Assembly: GCA_016869915.1 (NCBI GenBank)
Contig: VGDA01000019.1
Span: 1-18,755 of the forward strand
Source: Alphaproteobacteria bacterium
GTDB taxonomy: Bacteria > Pseudomonadota > Alphaproteobacteria > CACIAM-22H2
Reading direction: 5' to 3'
Length of the DNA stretch: 18,755 bases
Positions within the stretch are counted from its first letter, which is position 1. Each line of letters opens with the position of its first letter. Below the pieces are notes generated by a model. That model was not told where the DNA came from and did no database searches. It was given only the letters and a program-made list of their open reading frames with translations. This document shows, one piece after another, positions 8,104-16,159 of this stretch. The position numbers were made by a program, and so were the translations under genes.

Positions 8104-9135
8104 TCACCCCGCGAGTCCCTCGAACTCGGCGGCGGCGACCTGCCAGGTCCGGCCGCTGCGCGCGGCGCGGCATGCCTCGCTCATGCGGTCGAAGGCGGCG
8201 CGGTCGGTGAGCAGCTCGATCGTGGCCTGCGCGAACTGCGACTCGCTGGTCGCGACATGCGCCGTCAGCCCGCCCGTGACGCGCTCGAACAGCACCGGCG
8301 CTGCGGGGCGGATCACGGCCGGCAGTCCCACGGCCTGGCTCTCCGCGACCGTGAAGCCGTACACGTCGTTGGGCCCGCCCGTGTGCAGGAAGGCGCGCGC
8401 CGAGCGATAGGCATCCGCCATGCCGGAATCGCCCTGCGGCCGCATGACGACGATGCCGCGATCGCGCGCCGCCTGGACGAGGTCGACCAGCGGCTTCACC
8501 TGCGGCGGCACGTCGCTGCCGAAGATCCCGCGGTTGAGATGGGCGGAATAGACATGCAGTTCCGCCGTCGGCACGGCCGGGCGGATGCGATCGATCCACA
8601 GGGTCAGGATCCAGCCGAGCCCGGATTGCGGATGCGCGGTCGTGACGGCGCGCGCCGGGTCGTAGCAGCGCATCGCCTCGTCGCCGAGGAAGTTCGAGGC
8701 GAGGCCGGGCGCGAACACGCGCGCCTCGAGGCCGAGCGGGTTGCCCCAGCGCTTCATGTGCGCGTCGGAGAAGAACAGCACCAGCGGCCGGTGGCGCGCC
8801 AGGATCTCCTCGTTCGCGGCGCCGGAGAGATGCGACAGGTCGCCCGTGCACCAGAGGATCCGGCGCCGCGCCGTCGCCACCGTGTCGAGCAGGGATGGCA
8901 GCCGCAGGGCCACCAGCACGTCGCATTCCGCCGGCTTCTCCTTGTCCAGCGGCTCCCATTTCGCGCCCTCGGCCTCGAGGCCGTAGGAGGTGCGGTTGAA
9001 GACGAGCACCTCGTGGCCGCGCTGGGCGAGCGCGCCCGCGACCGCGGCGAGGGACTTCTCGGGCCCGCCCATCGGCTGGCTCGAGGGGCTGTAGCCGTCG
9101 AAGGCGAAGGAGTCGTCTGCGAGAACGAAGCGCAT
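8104..9135 (-). CDS. GT-B glycosyltransferase, first gene of the glycan operon
   Basis: A 343-aa glycosyltransferase-like protein. The N-terminal domain begins MRFVLADDSF and has a glycine-rich loop QPMGGPEKSL (20-29) followed by RGHEVLVF. The C-terminal donor-binding motif is DVYGFTVAESQAVGLP (257-272), which is GT4-like except that the first glutamate of the usual E-x7-E is Asp (D257, E265). The central domain departs from typical GT4 spacing and the usual GRL-x-x-KG strand is not evident, so it is a divergent member and its sugar is unknown. The ATG at 9135 is the only sensible start. No Shine-Dalgarno precedes it, and a strong-looking promoter lies only about 12 nt upstream. Confidence 0.82.
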   Translation of the reverse strand: MRFVLADDSFAFDGYSPSSQPMGGPEKSLAAVAGALAQRGHEVLVFNRTSYGLEAEGAKWEPLDKEKPAECDVLVALRLPSLLDTVATARRRILWCTGDLSHLSGAANEEILARHRPLVLFFSDAHMKRWGNPLGLEARVFAPGLASNFLGDEAMRCYDPARAVTTAHPQSGLGWILTLWIDRIRPAVPTAELHVYSAHLNRGIFGSDVPPQVKPLVDLVQAARDRGIVVMRPQGDSGMADAYRSARAFLHTGGPNDVYGFTVAESQAVGLPAVIRPAAPVLFERVTGGLTAHVATSESQFAQATIELLTDRAAFDRMSEACRAARSGRTWQVAAAEFEGLAG

Positions 9136-9146
9136 GGGCAGGCGCG

Positions 9147-9175
9147 GTTATAGGGTCCGCGCCGGTGCTTGCCAA
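9147..9175 (-). promoter_or_regulatory. Sigma70-type promoter of the seven-gene glycan/pyrC/thiolase operon
   Basis: Read on the minus strand: TTGGCA (9175-9170), a 17-nt spacer, then TATAAC (9152-9147). This matches the vegetative consensus at 5 of 6 positions in each hexamer with ideal spacing, in GC-rich DNA where such AT-rich hexamers are rare. Transcription should begin near 9140, only about 5 nt before the ATG at 9135, giving an almost leaderless mRNA. It faces away from ygfZ. Confidence 0.7.
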
Positions 9176-9235
9176 GCCGAGCGGGTCCGCCTAGCTGACT
9201 CGTCCCATGACACGCCCCTCGCCCGCCGTACCCGC

Positions 9236-10129
9236 ATGACCGCGCCGATCCTCGTCCTCCCTGGCGACCGCGCCGTGCTCGCGATCGCCGGCCCCGACCG
9301 CGCCACGTTCCTGCAGGGGCTCGTATCGAACGACGTCGCCCGCGCGATGCAGGGGACCGCGATCCACGCGGCCCTGCTCACGCCGCAGGGGCGCTTCCTG
9401 CACGACTTCGCGATCATCCCCGATGGCGAGCGCCTGCTGGTCGACACCGATGCCGCGGGCGCCGAGGCGTTGCGCAAGCGCCTGTCCGCCTACAGGCTGC
9501 GATCGAAGGCGACGATCGAGGTCCTGCCCGGCTGGGGCGTCGCGCTGCTCCTCGGCAAGGACGCGGCGGCGGCCGCCGGGCTCGGCGCGGATCCCGGCGC
9601 CTGCGCGCCCTTCGAGGGCGGCGTCGCGCTGGTCGATCCGCGCCTCCCCGCGCTTGGCGTGCGCCTCGTCCTCCCGCCCGAGGGGCTTGCCGCGCTCTCC
9701 CGCCATGGCTGGCCCGCCAGCCCGCCCTCCGCCTACGAGGCGCTGCGCCTGTCGCTGGGCGTCCCCGACGGCGCGCGCGACATGGCGGACGGGCTGCTGC
9801 TCGAGAACGGCTACGACGAGCTGCGCGCGATCGACTGGAAGAAGGGCTGCTATGTCGGCCAAGAGGTCACGGCACGGATGCGCTATCGCGGCCTCGCGAA
9901 GAAGCGGCTCGTGCCGGTGCGCATCGAGGGCGCTCCACCCGCGCCGGGCAGCGTGGTGACGATCGGCGGCGAGGAAGCCGGCGAGATGCGCAGCGCCGCC
10001 GGCGACCGCGGCCTCGCCCTGCTGCGGCTCGAGGCGATCGAGGCCTGCGCGCGCGATGGCGCGGCGCTCTCCTGCGGCGAGGCGCGGCTCGTTCCTGGCC
10101 GGCCGGCCTGGCTGGCGCCGGAAGGCTGA
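9236..10129 (+). CDS. ygfZ: Folate-binding protein YgfZ (GcvT-like, Fe-S cluster repair/assembly)
   Basis: A 297-aa YgfZ/COG0354 protein related to the aminomethyltransferase GcvT. These proteins bind tetrahydrofolate and support assembly or repair of certain iron-sulphur enzymes. The hallmark KGCYVGQE is at residues 203-210 with conserved C205, preceded by ENGYDELRAIDW. FLQGLVSNDV (25-34) and LLTPQGRFLHDF (47-58) are typical of the N-terminal domain. I start at the ATG at 9236; the in-frame ATG at 9134 would overlap the divergent gene and its promoter. No Shine-Dalgarno precedes it. A 10-codon mini-ORF from 9207 ends in an ATGA overlap with this start. The gene is convergent with ppdK, with 6 nt between the stops. 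Confidence 0.93.
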   Translation: MTAPILVLPGDRAVLAIAGPDRATFLQGLVSNDVARAMQGTAIHAALLTPQGRFLHDFAIIPDGERLLVDTDAAGAEALRKRLSAYRLRSKATIEVLPGWGVALLLGKDAAAAAGLGADPGACAPFEGGVALVDPRLPALGVRLVLPPEGLAALSRHGWPASPPSAYEALRLSLGVPDGARDMADGLLLENGYDELRAIDWKKGCYVGQEVTARMRYRGLAKKRLVPVRIEGAPPAPGSVVTIGGEEAGEMRSAAGDRGLALLRLEAIEACARDGAALSCGEARLVPGRPAWLAPEG

Positions 10130-10135
10130 AGACGC

Positions 10136-13100
10136 TCAGCGACCGCGGCGGGGCTTCCCGCCGCCGCGCGGGCGCTGCGGCGCGGGCTTGCGCGCGCCGC
10201 CCCTGGCCGCCGGCTTGCCCTTGGCGGGCGCCGGCTTCCGCGACGCGGGGCGCTTGGACGACGGTGCCTTGGGGGCCGGTGCCTTGGGGGACGCCGGCTT
10301 GGCCGGCGCGGGCTTGGCGGCGCCGCGCCCCGGGACCTTGACCGCCACGGGGCGCACGCTCGCCTTGCCGACCGAGACGCGGCCCGCCGCCGGGCGGCGA
10401 CCCGAGGCGAGCAGGACGCTGCGGTTGCGCGCCGCGCCCGCGGCCGCGCTGCCGCGGGGCGCGGCAGGCTTCGCCGCGGGCACGCGCGTCGCGCCGGAGG
10501 CCAGCGCCGCCTGCGCCGCGGCCAGCCGCGCGATCGGCACGCGATAGGGCGAGCACGAGACATAGTCGAGGCCGGTCTCGGCGCAGAAGCGGATCGAGGC
10601 CGGGTCGCCGCCATGCTCGCCGCAGATGCCGAGCTTGAGGTCGCCGCGCGTGGCGCGGCCGCGCTCGGCGGCGATGCGCACGAGCTCGCCCACGCCGTCG
10701 CGGTCGAGGCTGACGAACGGGTCGACCGACAGGATCTTCGCGGCCTCGTAGGCGTCGAGGAAGGACGAGGAATCGTCGCGGCTCAGGCCGAAAGTGGTCT
10801 GCGTCAGGTCGTTCGTGCCGAATGAGAAGAACTGCGCCGCCTCCGCGATCTCGCCCGCGCGCAGCGCGGCGCGCGGCAGCTCGATCATGGTGCCGAGCTG
10901 GTAGGCGACGTCGATGCCCGTGGCCTCGCGCGTCGCGGCGTGCTCCTTCGCGACAAGGTCGCGCATGAGGTCGAGCTCGCGGCGCGTCGCCACCAGCGGG
11001 ATCATGACCTCGACGAGCGGCGCGGCAGCGCCCGACCCGATCGCGTCCACCGCGGCGCCGAAGATGGCGCGCGCCTGCATCGCGTAGATCTCCGGATAGG
11101 TGATCGCCAGGCGCACGCCGCGATGGCCGAGCATTGGGTTGAACTCGTGCAGGCGCTGGGCGCGCGCCTTGACCGAGGCGACGTCGCGGCCGGTCATGCG
11201 CGCCAGCTCCGCGTAGTCCTCCTCGCGCTGCGGCAGGAACTCGTGCAGCGGCGGGTCGAGCAGGCGGATCGTGACCGGCAGCCCGGCCATGATCGCGAAG
11301 AGCTCGGCGAAGTCGCGGCGCTGCATCGGCTCGATGCGCGCCAGCGCGCGGGCGCGGCCGGCCCCGTCCTCGGCCATGATCATCTCGCGCACCGCGAGGA
11401 TGCGCTCGGGATCGAAGAACATGTGCTCGGTGCGGCAGAGCCCGATGCCCTCGGCGCCGAACTCGCGCGCGGTGCGCGCGTCGAGCGGCGTCTCCGCGTT
11501 GGTCCGCACCTTGAGGACGCGGAACCCGTCGGCCCAGCCCATGAGCGTCGCGAAGTCGCCGGACAGGCTCGGCTGGACCGTCGGCACCTCGCCGACGAAG
11601 ACCTCGCCCGTGCCGCCGTCGAGCGTGATGCGCTCGCCGGCCTTCACGCGGCGGTCGCGCACGGTCATGTGGCCGGCCGCGTAGTCGATGCGGATCTCGC
11701 CGGCGCCCGCGACGCAGGGCCGGCCCATGCCGCGCGCAACGACGGCGGCGTGGCTGGTCATGCCGCCGCGCGTCGTCAGGATGCCGGTGGCGGCGTGCAT
11801 GCCGTGGATGTCCTCGGGGCTGGTCTCGACGCGCACCAGCACCACCGCCTCGCCGGCCTTGGCGCGGCGCTCCGCCTCGTCGGCGGAGAAGACGACGGCG
11901 CCCGACGCGGCGCCGGGCGACGCCGGCAGGCCGCGCGTGAACTGGGTGCGCGGCGCCTTGGGGTCGAGCGTCGGATGGAGCAGCTGGTCGAGCGAGGCCG
12001 GGTCGATGCGGCGCACGGCGGTGGCCGTGTCGATCAGCCCTTCGCGCACCATGTCGACCGCGATCCGCAGCGCGGCCGCGGCGGTGCGCTTCCCGCCGCG
12101 CGTCTGCAGCATGAAGAGCCTGCCGCGCTCGACCGTGAACTCGATGTCCTGCATGTCGCGGTAGTGCCGCTCCAGGCGCTCGCGCACCTCGGCGAGCTGG
12201 CGGAACACCTCCGGCATCACCTCCTCCATAGAGGGCATGCGCGACTTCTGGCGCTCGCGCCCGTGGATGGTGAGCTGCTGCGGCGTGCGGATGCCGGCGA
12301 CGACGTCCTCGCCCTGCGCGTTGACGAGGTACTCGCCGTAGAAGACGTTCTCGCCGGTGGAGGGATCGCGGGTGAAGGCCACGCCGGTCGCGCAGTCCTC
12401 GCCCATGTTGCCGAACACCATCGCCTGCACGTTCACCGCCGTGCCCCAGTCCTCGGGGATGGCGTTGAGGCGGCGATAGGTGATCGCGCGCTGGTTCATC
12501 CAGCTCGAGAAGACCGCGCCGATCGCGCCCCAGAGCTGCTCGCGCGGGTCCTGCGGGAAGGGCCGGCCAAGCTCGGACTCGACCATCGCCTTGTAGCGCC
12601 CCACGAGCTCTCGCCAGTCCTCGGCGGCAAGCTCGGTGTCGAGCGAGACGCCCTTCTCGTCCTTCACCTGCTCGAGCAGTTCCTCGAAATGATGGTGGTC
12701 GATGTCCAGCACGACGTTGCCGTACATCTGGATGAAGCGGCGATAGCTGTCCCACGCGAAGCGCTCGTTGCGCGCCGAGGCGGCGAGCGCGGCCACGGTG
12801 GAATCGTTGAGCCCGAGGTTCAGGACCGTGTCCATCATGCCGGGCATCGAGGCGCGCGCGCCCGAGCGCACGGAGACGAGCAGTGGGTCGCGCGCGTCGC
12901 CGAAGCGGCGTCCCACGACGCGCTCCACCTGCGCCAGCGCGGCCTGTACCTGCACCTCGAGCTCGCCGGGATACTTCCGCCCGTGGGCGTAGAAATGCGT
13001 GCAGACCTCCGTGGTAATGGTGAAGCCGGGCGGCACGGGGAGCCCGAGATTGCTCATCTCCGCGAGGTTCGCGCCCTTGCCGCCGAGCAGGTCGCGCATC

Positions 13101-13153
13101 TGGGCGCCGCCCTCGCTGCGCCCCTCGCCGAACGAGTAGACCCACTTCGCCAT
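10136..13153 (-). CDS. ppdK: Pyruvate, phosphate dikinase with a long basic C-terminal tail
   Basis: Interconverts pyruvate, ATP and Pi with PEP, AMP and PPi in the cytoplasm. The N-terminal ATP-grasp domain starts VYSFGEG with GGKGANLAEM (24-33). The swivelling phosphohistidine domain carries GGMTSHAAVVARG (463-475, H468). The C-terminal TIM-barrel PEP/pyruvate domain has FGTNDLTQTTFG (778-789) and GICGEHGG (842-849) with catalytic C844. The family usually ends near residue 885 (PYRVPIARLAAAQAAL). Here 120 further residues follow, rich in Ala, Pro, Lys, Arg and Gly, with 31 basic and no acidic residues and many KPA/PAK units. The core is complete, so activity is expected; the tail has no known role. 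It starts 10 nt after glyS in the same operon, a common alphaproteobacterial arrangement. Confidence 0.96.
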   Translation of the reverse strand: MAKWVYSFGEGRSEGGAQMRDLLGGKGANLAEMSNLGLPVPPGFTITTEVCTHFYAHGRKYPGELEVQVQAALAQVERVVGRRFGDARDPLLVSVRSGARASMPGMMDTVLNLGLNDSTVAALAASARNERFAWDSYRRFIQMYGNVVLDIDHHHFEELLEQVKDEKGVSLDTELAAEDWRELVGRYKAMVESELGRPFPQDPREQLWGAIGAVFSSWMNQRAITYRRLNAIPEDWGTAVNVQAMVFGNMGEDCATGVAFTRDPSTGENVFYGEYLVNAQGEDVVAGIRTPQQLTIHGRERQKSRMPSMEEVMPEVFRQLAEVRERLERHYRDMQDIEFTVERGRLFMLQTRGGKRTAAAALRIAVDMVREGLIDTATAVRRIDPASLDQLLHPTLDPKAPRTQFTRGLPASPGAASGAVVFSADEAERRAKAGEAVVLVRVETSPEDIHGMHAATGILTTRGGMTSHAAVVARGMGRPCVAGAGEIRIDYAAGHMTVRDRRVKAGERITLDGGTGEVFVGEVPTVQPSLSGDFATLMGWADGFRVLKVRTNAETPLDARTAREFGAEGIGLCRTEHMFFDPERILAVREMIMAEDGAGRARALARIEPMQRRDFAELFAIMAGLPVTIRLLDPPLHEFLPQREEDYAELARMTGRDVASVKARAQRLHEFNPMLGHRGVRLAITYPEIYAMQARAIFGAAVDAIGSGAAAPLVEVMIPLVATRRELDLMRDLVAKEHAATREATGIDVAYQLGTMIELPRAALRAGEIAEAAQFFSFGTNDLTQTTFGLSRDDSSSFLDAYEAAKILSVDPFVSLDRDGVGELVRIAAERGRATRGDLKLGICGEHGGDPASIRFCAETGLDYVSCSPYRVPIARLAAAQAALASGATRVPAAKPAAPRGSAAAGAARNRSVLLASGRRPAAGRVSVGKASVRPVAVKVPGRGAAKPAPAKPASPKAPAPKAPSSKRPASRKPAPAKGKPAARGGARKPAPQRPRGGGKPRRGR
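10263..10292 (+). repeat. Imperfect 15-bp tandem duplication in the ppdK tail
   Basis: GGTGCCTTGGGGGCC is followed immediately by GGTGCCTTGGGGGAC, differing by one base. On the coding strand it specifies part of the KAPAPKAP stretch of the dikinase tail. Further degenerate GCCGGCTTG and GGCTTGGC units lie on both sides. It looks like a small in-frame repeat expansion. Confidence 0.7.
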
Positions 13154-13163
13154 CTTCGCCTCG

Positions 13164-15257
13164 TCAGCCTTCGATCCGCGTGAAGTCCGCCACCCGGCCC
13201 AGCGTCGCGCGGATGCGCGACAGGAGCCGCAGGCGGTTGGCGCGAAGCGCCGGGTTCGCGTCGTTGACGGTCACCTGCGCGAAGAACGCGTCGACCGGCG
13301 CCCTTAGTCCCGCGAGCGCGGCCATGGCGGCGGCGAAGTCCTCGCGCGCCAGCGCCGCGTCGACCACCGGCGCGGCGGCGCGCAGCGCCGCGTCGAGCGC
13401 CTTCTCCTCGGCGGCGGAGAGGTCGGTGGCGACGACCTCGCCGTCGTGGCGGCGGCCGTCCTTCTTCTCCTCGATCGCGACGATGTTGGCGCCGCGGCGG
13501 AAGGCGACCAGCAGGTTCGCGCCGTCCTCGCCGCCGAGGAACGCCCTGAGCGCCTCGACCCGCGCCAGCAGCCGCACGAGGTCGTCCTCGCCGCCGGGCG
13601 CGAAGACCGCGTCGACCAGGTCGTGGCGGACGCCCTGCTCCTTGAGCGCGACCTTGAGCCGGTCGGCGAAGAAGGCACCGAGCTCGGCTGCGGGGGATGC
13701 GCCCGCCGCGTCGCCGAGCTGGCCCGCGTAGAGCCGATGCGCCGCGTCGAAGGCGGCCGACAGGCCGAGCCGCAGCCGGTTCTCGACGACCAGTCGGATG
13801 ACGCCGAGCGCGGCGCGGCGCAGCGCGAAGGGGTCCTTCGAGCCGGTCGGCTTCTCGCCGATGGCGAAGAATCCGACCAGCGTGTCGAGCTTGTCCGCGA
13901 GCGCCACGGCGACGGAGACCGGCGCCGAGGGGCAGCGGTCGCCGGGCCCGAGCGGCGAGTAGTGCTCGCGCACCGCCTCGGCGACGGCGGGCGCCTCGCC
14001 GTCGGCCAGCGCGTAGTAGCGGCCCATGACGCCCTGGAGCTCGGGGAACTCGCCGACCATGCCGGTCGGCAGGTCGGCCTTGGCGAGGAGAGCGGCGCGC
14101 TGGGCCTGCTCGCGCGAGCAGCCCGGGATGCTCGCCGCGAGCTCCGCCGCCAGCGCCTGCAGGCGCACGACCTTGTCCTCGAGCGTGCCGAGGCGCGCGT
14201 AGAAGGTCCGCTCGCGCAGCGCGGGCACCCGCGAGTCGAGCCGCGCCTTGCGGTCCTGGTCCCAGAAGAACTTCGCGTCGGAGAGCCGCGCGCGCAGCAC
14301 GCGCTCGTTGCCTGCGACGATGTTCGCGGCCCCCGCTTCGTCGGTCGTCATGTTCGCGACGACAACGAAGCGCGGCGCGGTGGACCCCGCCTGGTCGAGC
14401 AGCGTGAAGTAGCGCTGGTGCGCGCGCATCGAGGTGGCGAGCACCTCCGGCGGCAGCGCCATGAACTCCGCGTCGATCGTGCCGGCATGGGCCACGGGCC
14501 ACTCGACGAGCCCCGCGACCTCGTCGAGCAGGCCGGGATCGTCCTTGAGCACGAGGCCCTGCGCGGCGGCGACGGCCCTGGCCTGGCGCTCGACCTCGGC
14601 GCGGCGCTCGGCCGGGTCGAGGACCACGAAGGCCTGGCGCAGGCGGTCTCGGTAGTCGGCGAAGCCCGCCACGGCGAACGCACCGGGCGCGAGGAAGCGA
14701 TGGCCGCGGGTATGGTCGCCGAAGGCGACGCGACCGGCGCCGAGCTCGATCGCGCCCTCGAGCGCGCGGCCGTCGAGCAGCGCGACGACGCCGTGCAGCG
14801 GCCGCACCCAGGAGGCGCGGTTCGCGCCCCACCGCATCGATTTCGGCCAGGGGAACTGCGCCACGGCCGCGCGGATCGCGGCGACCGCGGCGCTCGCCGT
14901 GTCGGTGCCCGCCACCCGGCGCACGAAGACCCAGGACTCGCCCTTGCCGTCCGCGCGCGTCTCGCAGTCGTCGAGCGTGCGGCCCTCGCCGAGCTTGCGC
15001 AGGAAGCCCTGCACCGCCTGCTCGGGCGCGCCGACGCGCGGGCCCTTGACCTCCTCGACGCGGTCGGGGGTCGCCAGCGGCAGGCCATCGACGACCAGCG
15101 CCAAGCGCCGCGGCGTGGCGAAGGCGCGCGCGGAGGTCCAGGACAGGCCCGCGGTCTTCAGCCCGTCGCAGGCAAGGCGCTGCAGGTCGTCCGCGGCGCG
15201 CGCCTGCATGCGCGCGGGGATCTCCTCGGAGAAGAGCTCGACGAGAAGCTCAGCCAT
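13164..15257 (-). CDS. glyS: Glycyl-tRNA synthetase beta subunit
   Basis: A 697-aa beta subunit of the bacterial alpha2beta2 glycyl-tRNA synthetase, needed for tRNA(Gly) recognition. The N-terminus ELLVELFSEEIP is typical. KGPRVGAPEQAVQGFLRKLG (71-90), NIVAGNERVLRARLSDAKFF (312-331), the HD-like domain stretch DLPTGMVGEFPELQGVMGRY (395-414) and ADKLDTLVGFF (454-464) are family hallmarks. The last 100 or so residues form the DALR-like anticodon-binding domain. Length agrees with the usual 690-700 aa. I chose the ATG at 15257, which overlaps the end of glyQ by 8 nt. The open frame extends upstream, but only as nonsense over glyQ. Confidence 0.96.
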   Translation of the reverse strand: MAELLVELFSEEIPARMQARAADDLQRLACDGLKTAGLSWTSARAFATPRRLALVVDGLPLATPDRVEEVKGPRVGAPEQAVQGFLRKLGEGRTLDDCETRADGKGESWVFVRRVAGTDTASAAVAAIRAAVAQFPWPKSMRWGANRASWVRPLHGVVALLDGRALEGAIELGAGRVAFGDHTRGHRFLAPGAFAVAGFADYRDRLRQAFVVLDPAERRAEVERQARAVAAAQGLVLKDDPGLLDEVAGLVEWPVAHAGTIDAEFMALPPEVLATSMRAHQRYFTLLDQAGSTAPRFVVVANMTTDEAGAANIVAGNERVLRARLSDAKFFWDQDRKARLDSRVPALRERTFYARLGTLEDKVVRLQALAAELAASIPGCSREQAQRAALLAKADLPTGMVGEFPELQGVMGRYYALADGEAPAVAEAVREHYSPLGPGDRCPSAPVSVAVALADKLDTLVGFFAIGEKPTGSKDPFALRRAALGVIRLVVENRLRLGLSAAFDAAHRLYAGQLGDAAGASPAAELGAFFADRLKVALKEQGVRHDLVDAVFAPGGEDDLVRLLARVEALRAFLGGEDGANLLVAFRRGANIVAIEEKKDGRRHDGEVVATDLSAAEEKALDAALRAAAPVVDAALAREDFAAAMAALAGLRAPVDAFFAQVTVNDANPALRANRLRLLSRIRATLGRVADFTRIEG

Positions 15258-16128
15258 TGGCGGCCTGGTTCGCGAGCCAGCGCTCGCAGCAGGACTTCGC
15301 CAGCGCGCGCACCCGGCCGATATAGGCCTGGCGCTCGGCGACCGAGATCGCGCCGCGCGCGTCGAGCAGGTTGAAGCGGTGGCTCGCCTTGATGCACTGG
15401 TCGTAGGCGGGCAGCGCGAGGCCGCGCGCGAGCAGCGCCTCGCATTCCACTTCCGCGTCGCGGAAGTGCCGCAGCAGCATCGCGACGTCGGCATGCTCGA
15501 AGTTGTGGCGCGAGTACTCGACCTCGGCCTGGTGGAAGACGTCGCGGTACAGGACCGGCGCGCGGCTACCGGGATCGTTGAAGGGCAGGTCGTAGACGCT
15601 GCGGCGATCGAACAGGTACATCGCCAGGCGCTCGAGGCCGTAGGTCAGCTCGACCGGCACGGGATCGCACTCGATGCCGCCGACCTGCTGGAAATAGGTG
15701 AACTGCGTCACCTCCATGCCGTCGCACCAGACCTCCCAGCCGAGGCCCCAGGCGCCGAGCGTGGGGCTTTCCCAGTCGTCCTCGACGAAGCGGATGTCGT
15801 GGCGCGCGGGATCGATGCCGATGGCGCGCAGCGAGCCCAGGTAGAGCTCCTGCGCGTCGGCCGGCGACGGCTTCATGATGACCTGGAACTGGTAGTAGTG
15901 CTGGAGCCGGTTCGGGTTCTCGCCGTAGCGCCCGTCGGCGGGGCGTCGCGACGGCTGCACGTAGGCGGCGTTCCAGGAGGCGGGCCCCAGCGCGCGCAGC
16001 GTCGTGGCCGGATGGAAGGTGCCGGCACCGACCTCCATGTCGTAGGGCTGGAGGATCACGCAGCCCTGCGCGGCCCAGTAGTGCTGGAGCGTCAGGATCA
16101 GTCCCTGGAAGGATCGGGGTTTTTCCAC
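15250..16128 (-). CDS. glyQ: Glycyl-tRNA synthetase alpha subunit (probable GTG start)
   Basis: The catalytic alpha subunit, 292 aa, a class II synthetase that forms glycyl-adenylate. Family stretches are RSFQGLILTLQHYW at the N-terminus, QPYDMEVGAGTFHP, YVQPSRRPADGRYGENPNRL, IRFVEDDWESPTLGAWG and ELTYGLERLAMY (motif 3). I place the start at the GTG at 16128. It gives a short MEKPRSFQGL N-terminus that aligns with E. coli GlyQ (MQKFDTRTFQGL), has AGGA 4 nt upstream, and lies about 25 nt after the predicted transcription start. An in-frame ATG at 16164 would add 12 residues but lies inside the -10 box of the promoter. It overlaps glyS by 8 nt, typical for this subunit pair. Confidence 0.93.
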   Translation of the reverse strand: MEKPRSFQGLILTLQHYWAAQGCVILQPYDMEVGAGTFHPATTLRALGPASWNAAYVQPSRRPADGRYGENPNRLQHYYQFQVIMKPSPADAQELYLGSLRAIGIDPARHDIRFVEDDWESPTLGAWGLGWEVWCDGMEVTQFTYFQQVGGIECDPVPVELTYGLERLAMYLFDRRSVYDLPFNDPGSRAPVLYRDVFHQAEVEYSRHNFEHADVAMLLRHFRDAEVECEALLARGLALPAYDQCIKASHRFNLLDARGAISVAERQAYIGRVRALAKSCCERWLANQAANG

Positions 16129-16159
16129 TTGGTCCTGCGCCGAGTCGATTTTGCGGCGC

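Noticed and set aside
9134..9235. An in-frame ATG at 9134 as start of ygfZ
   Set aside because: It overlaps the divergent gene's start and its promoter, and adds 34 residues with no resemblance to YgfZ proteins.
10940..13183. A 747-codon plus-strand open frame opposite ppdK
   Set aside because: It is an antisense shadow of a well-conserved enzyme, with no recognisable domain and compositional bias mirroring the ppdK codons.
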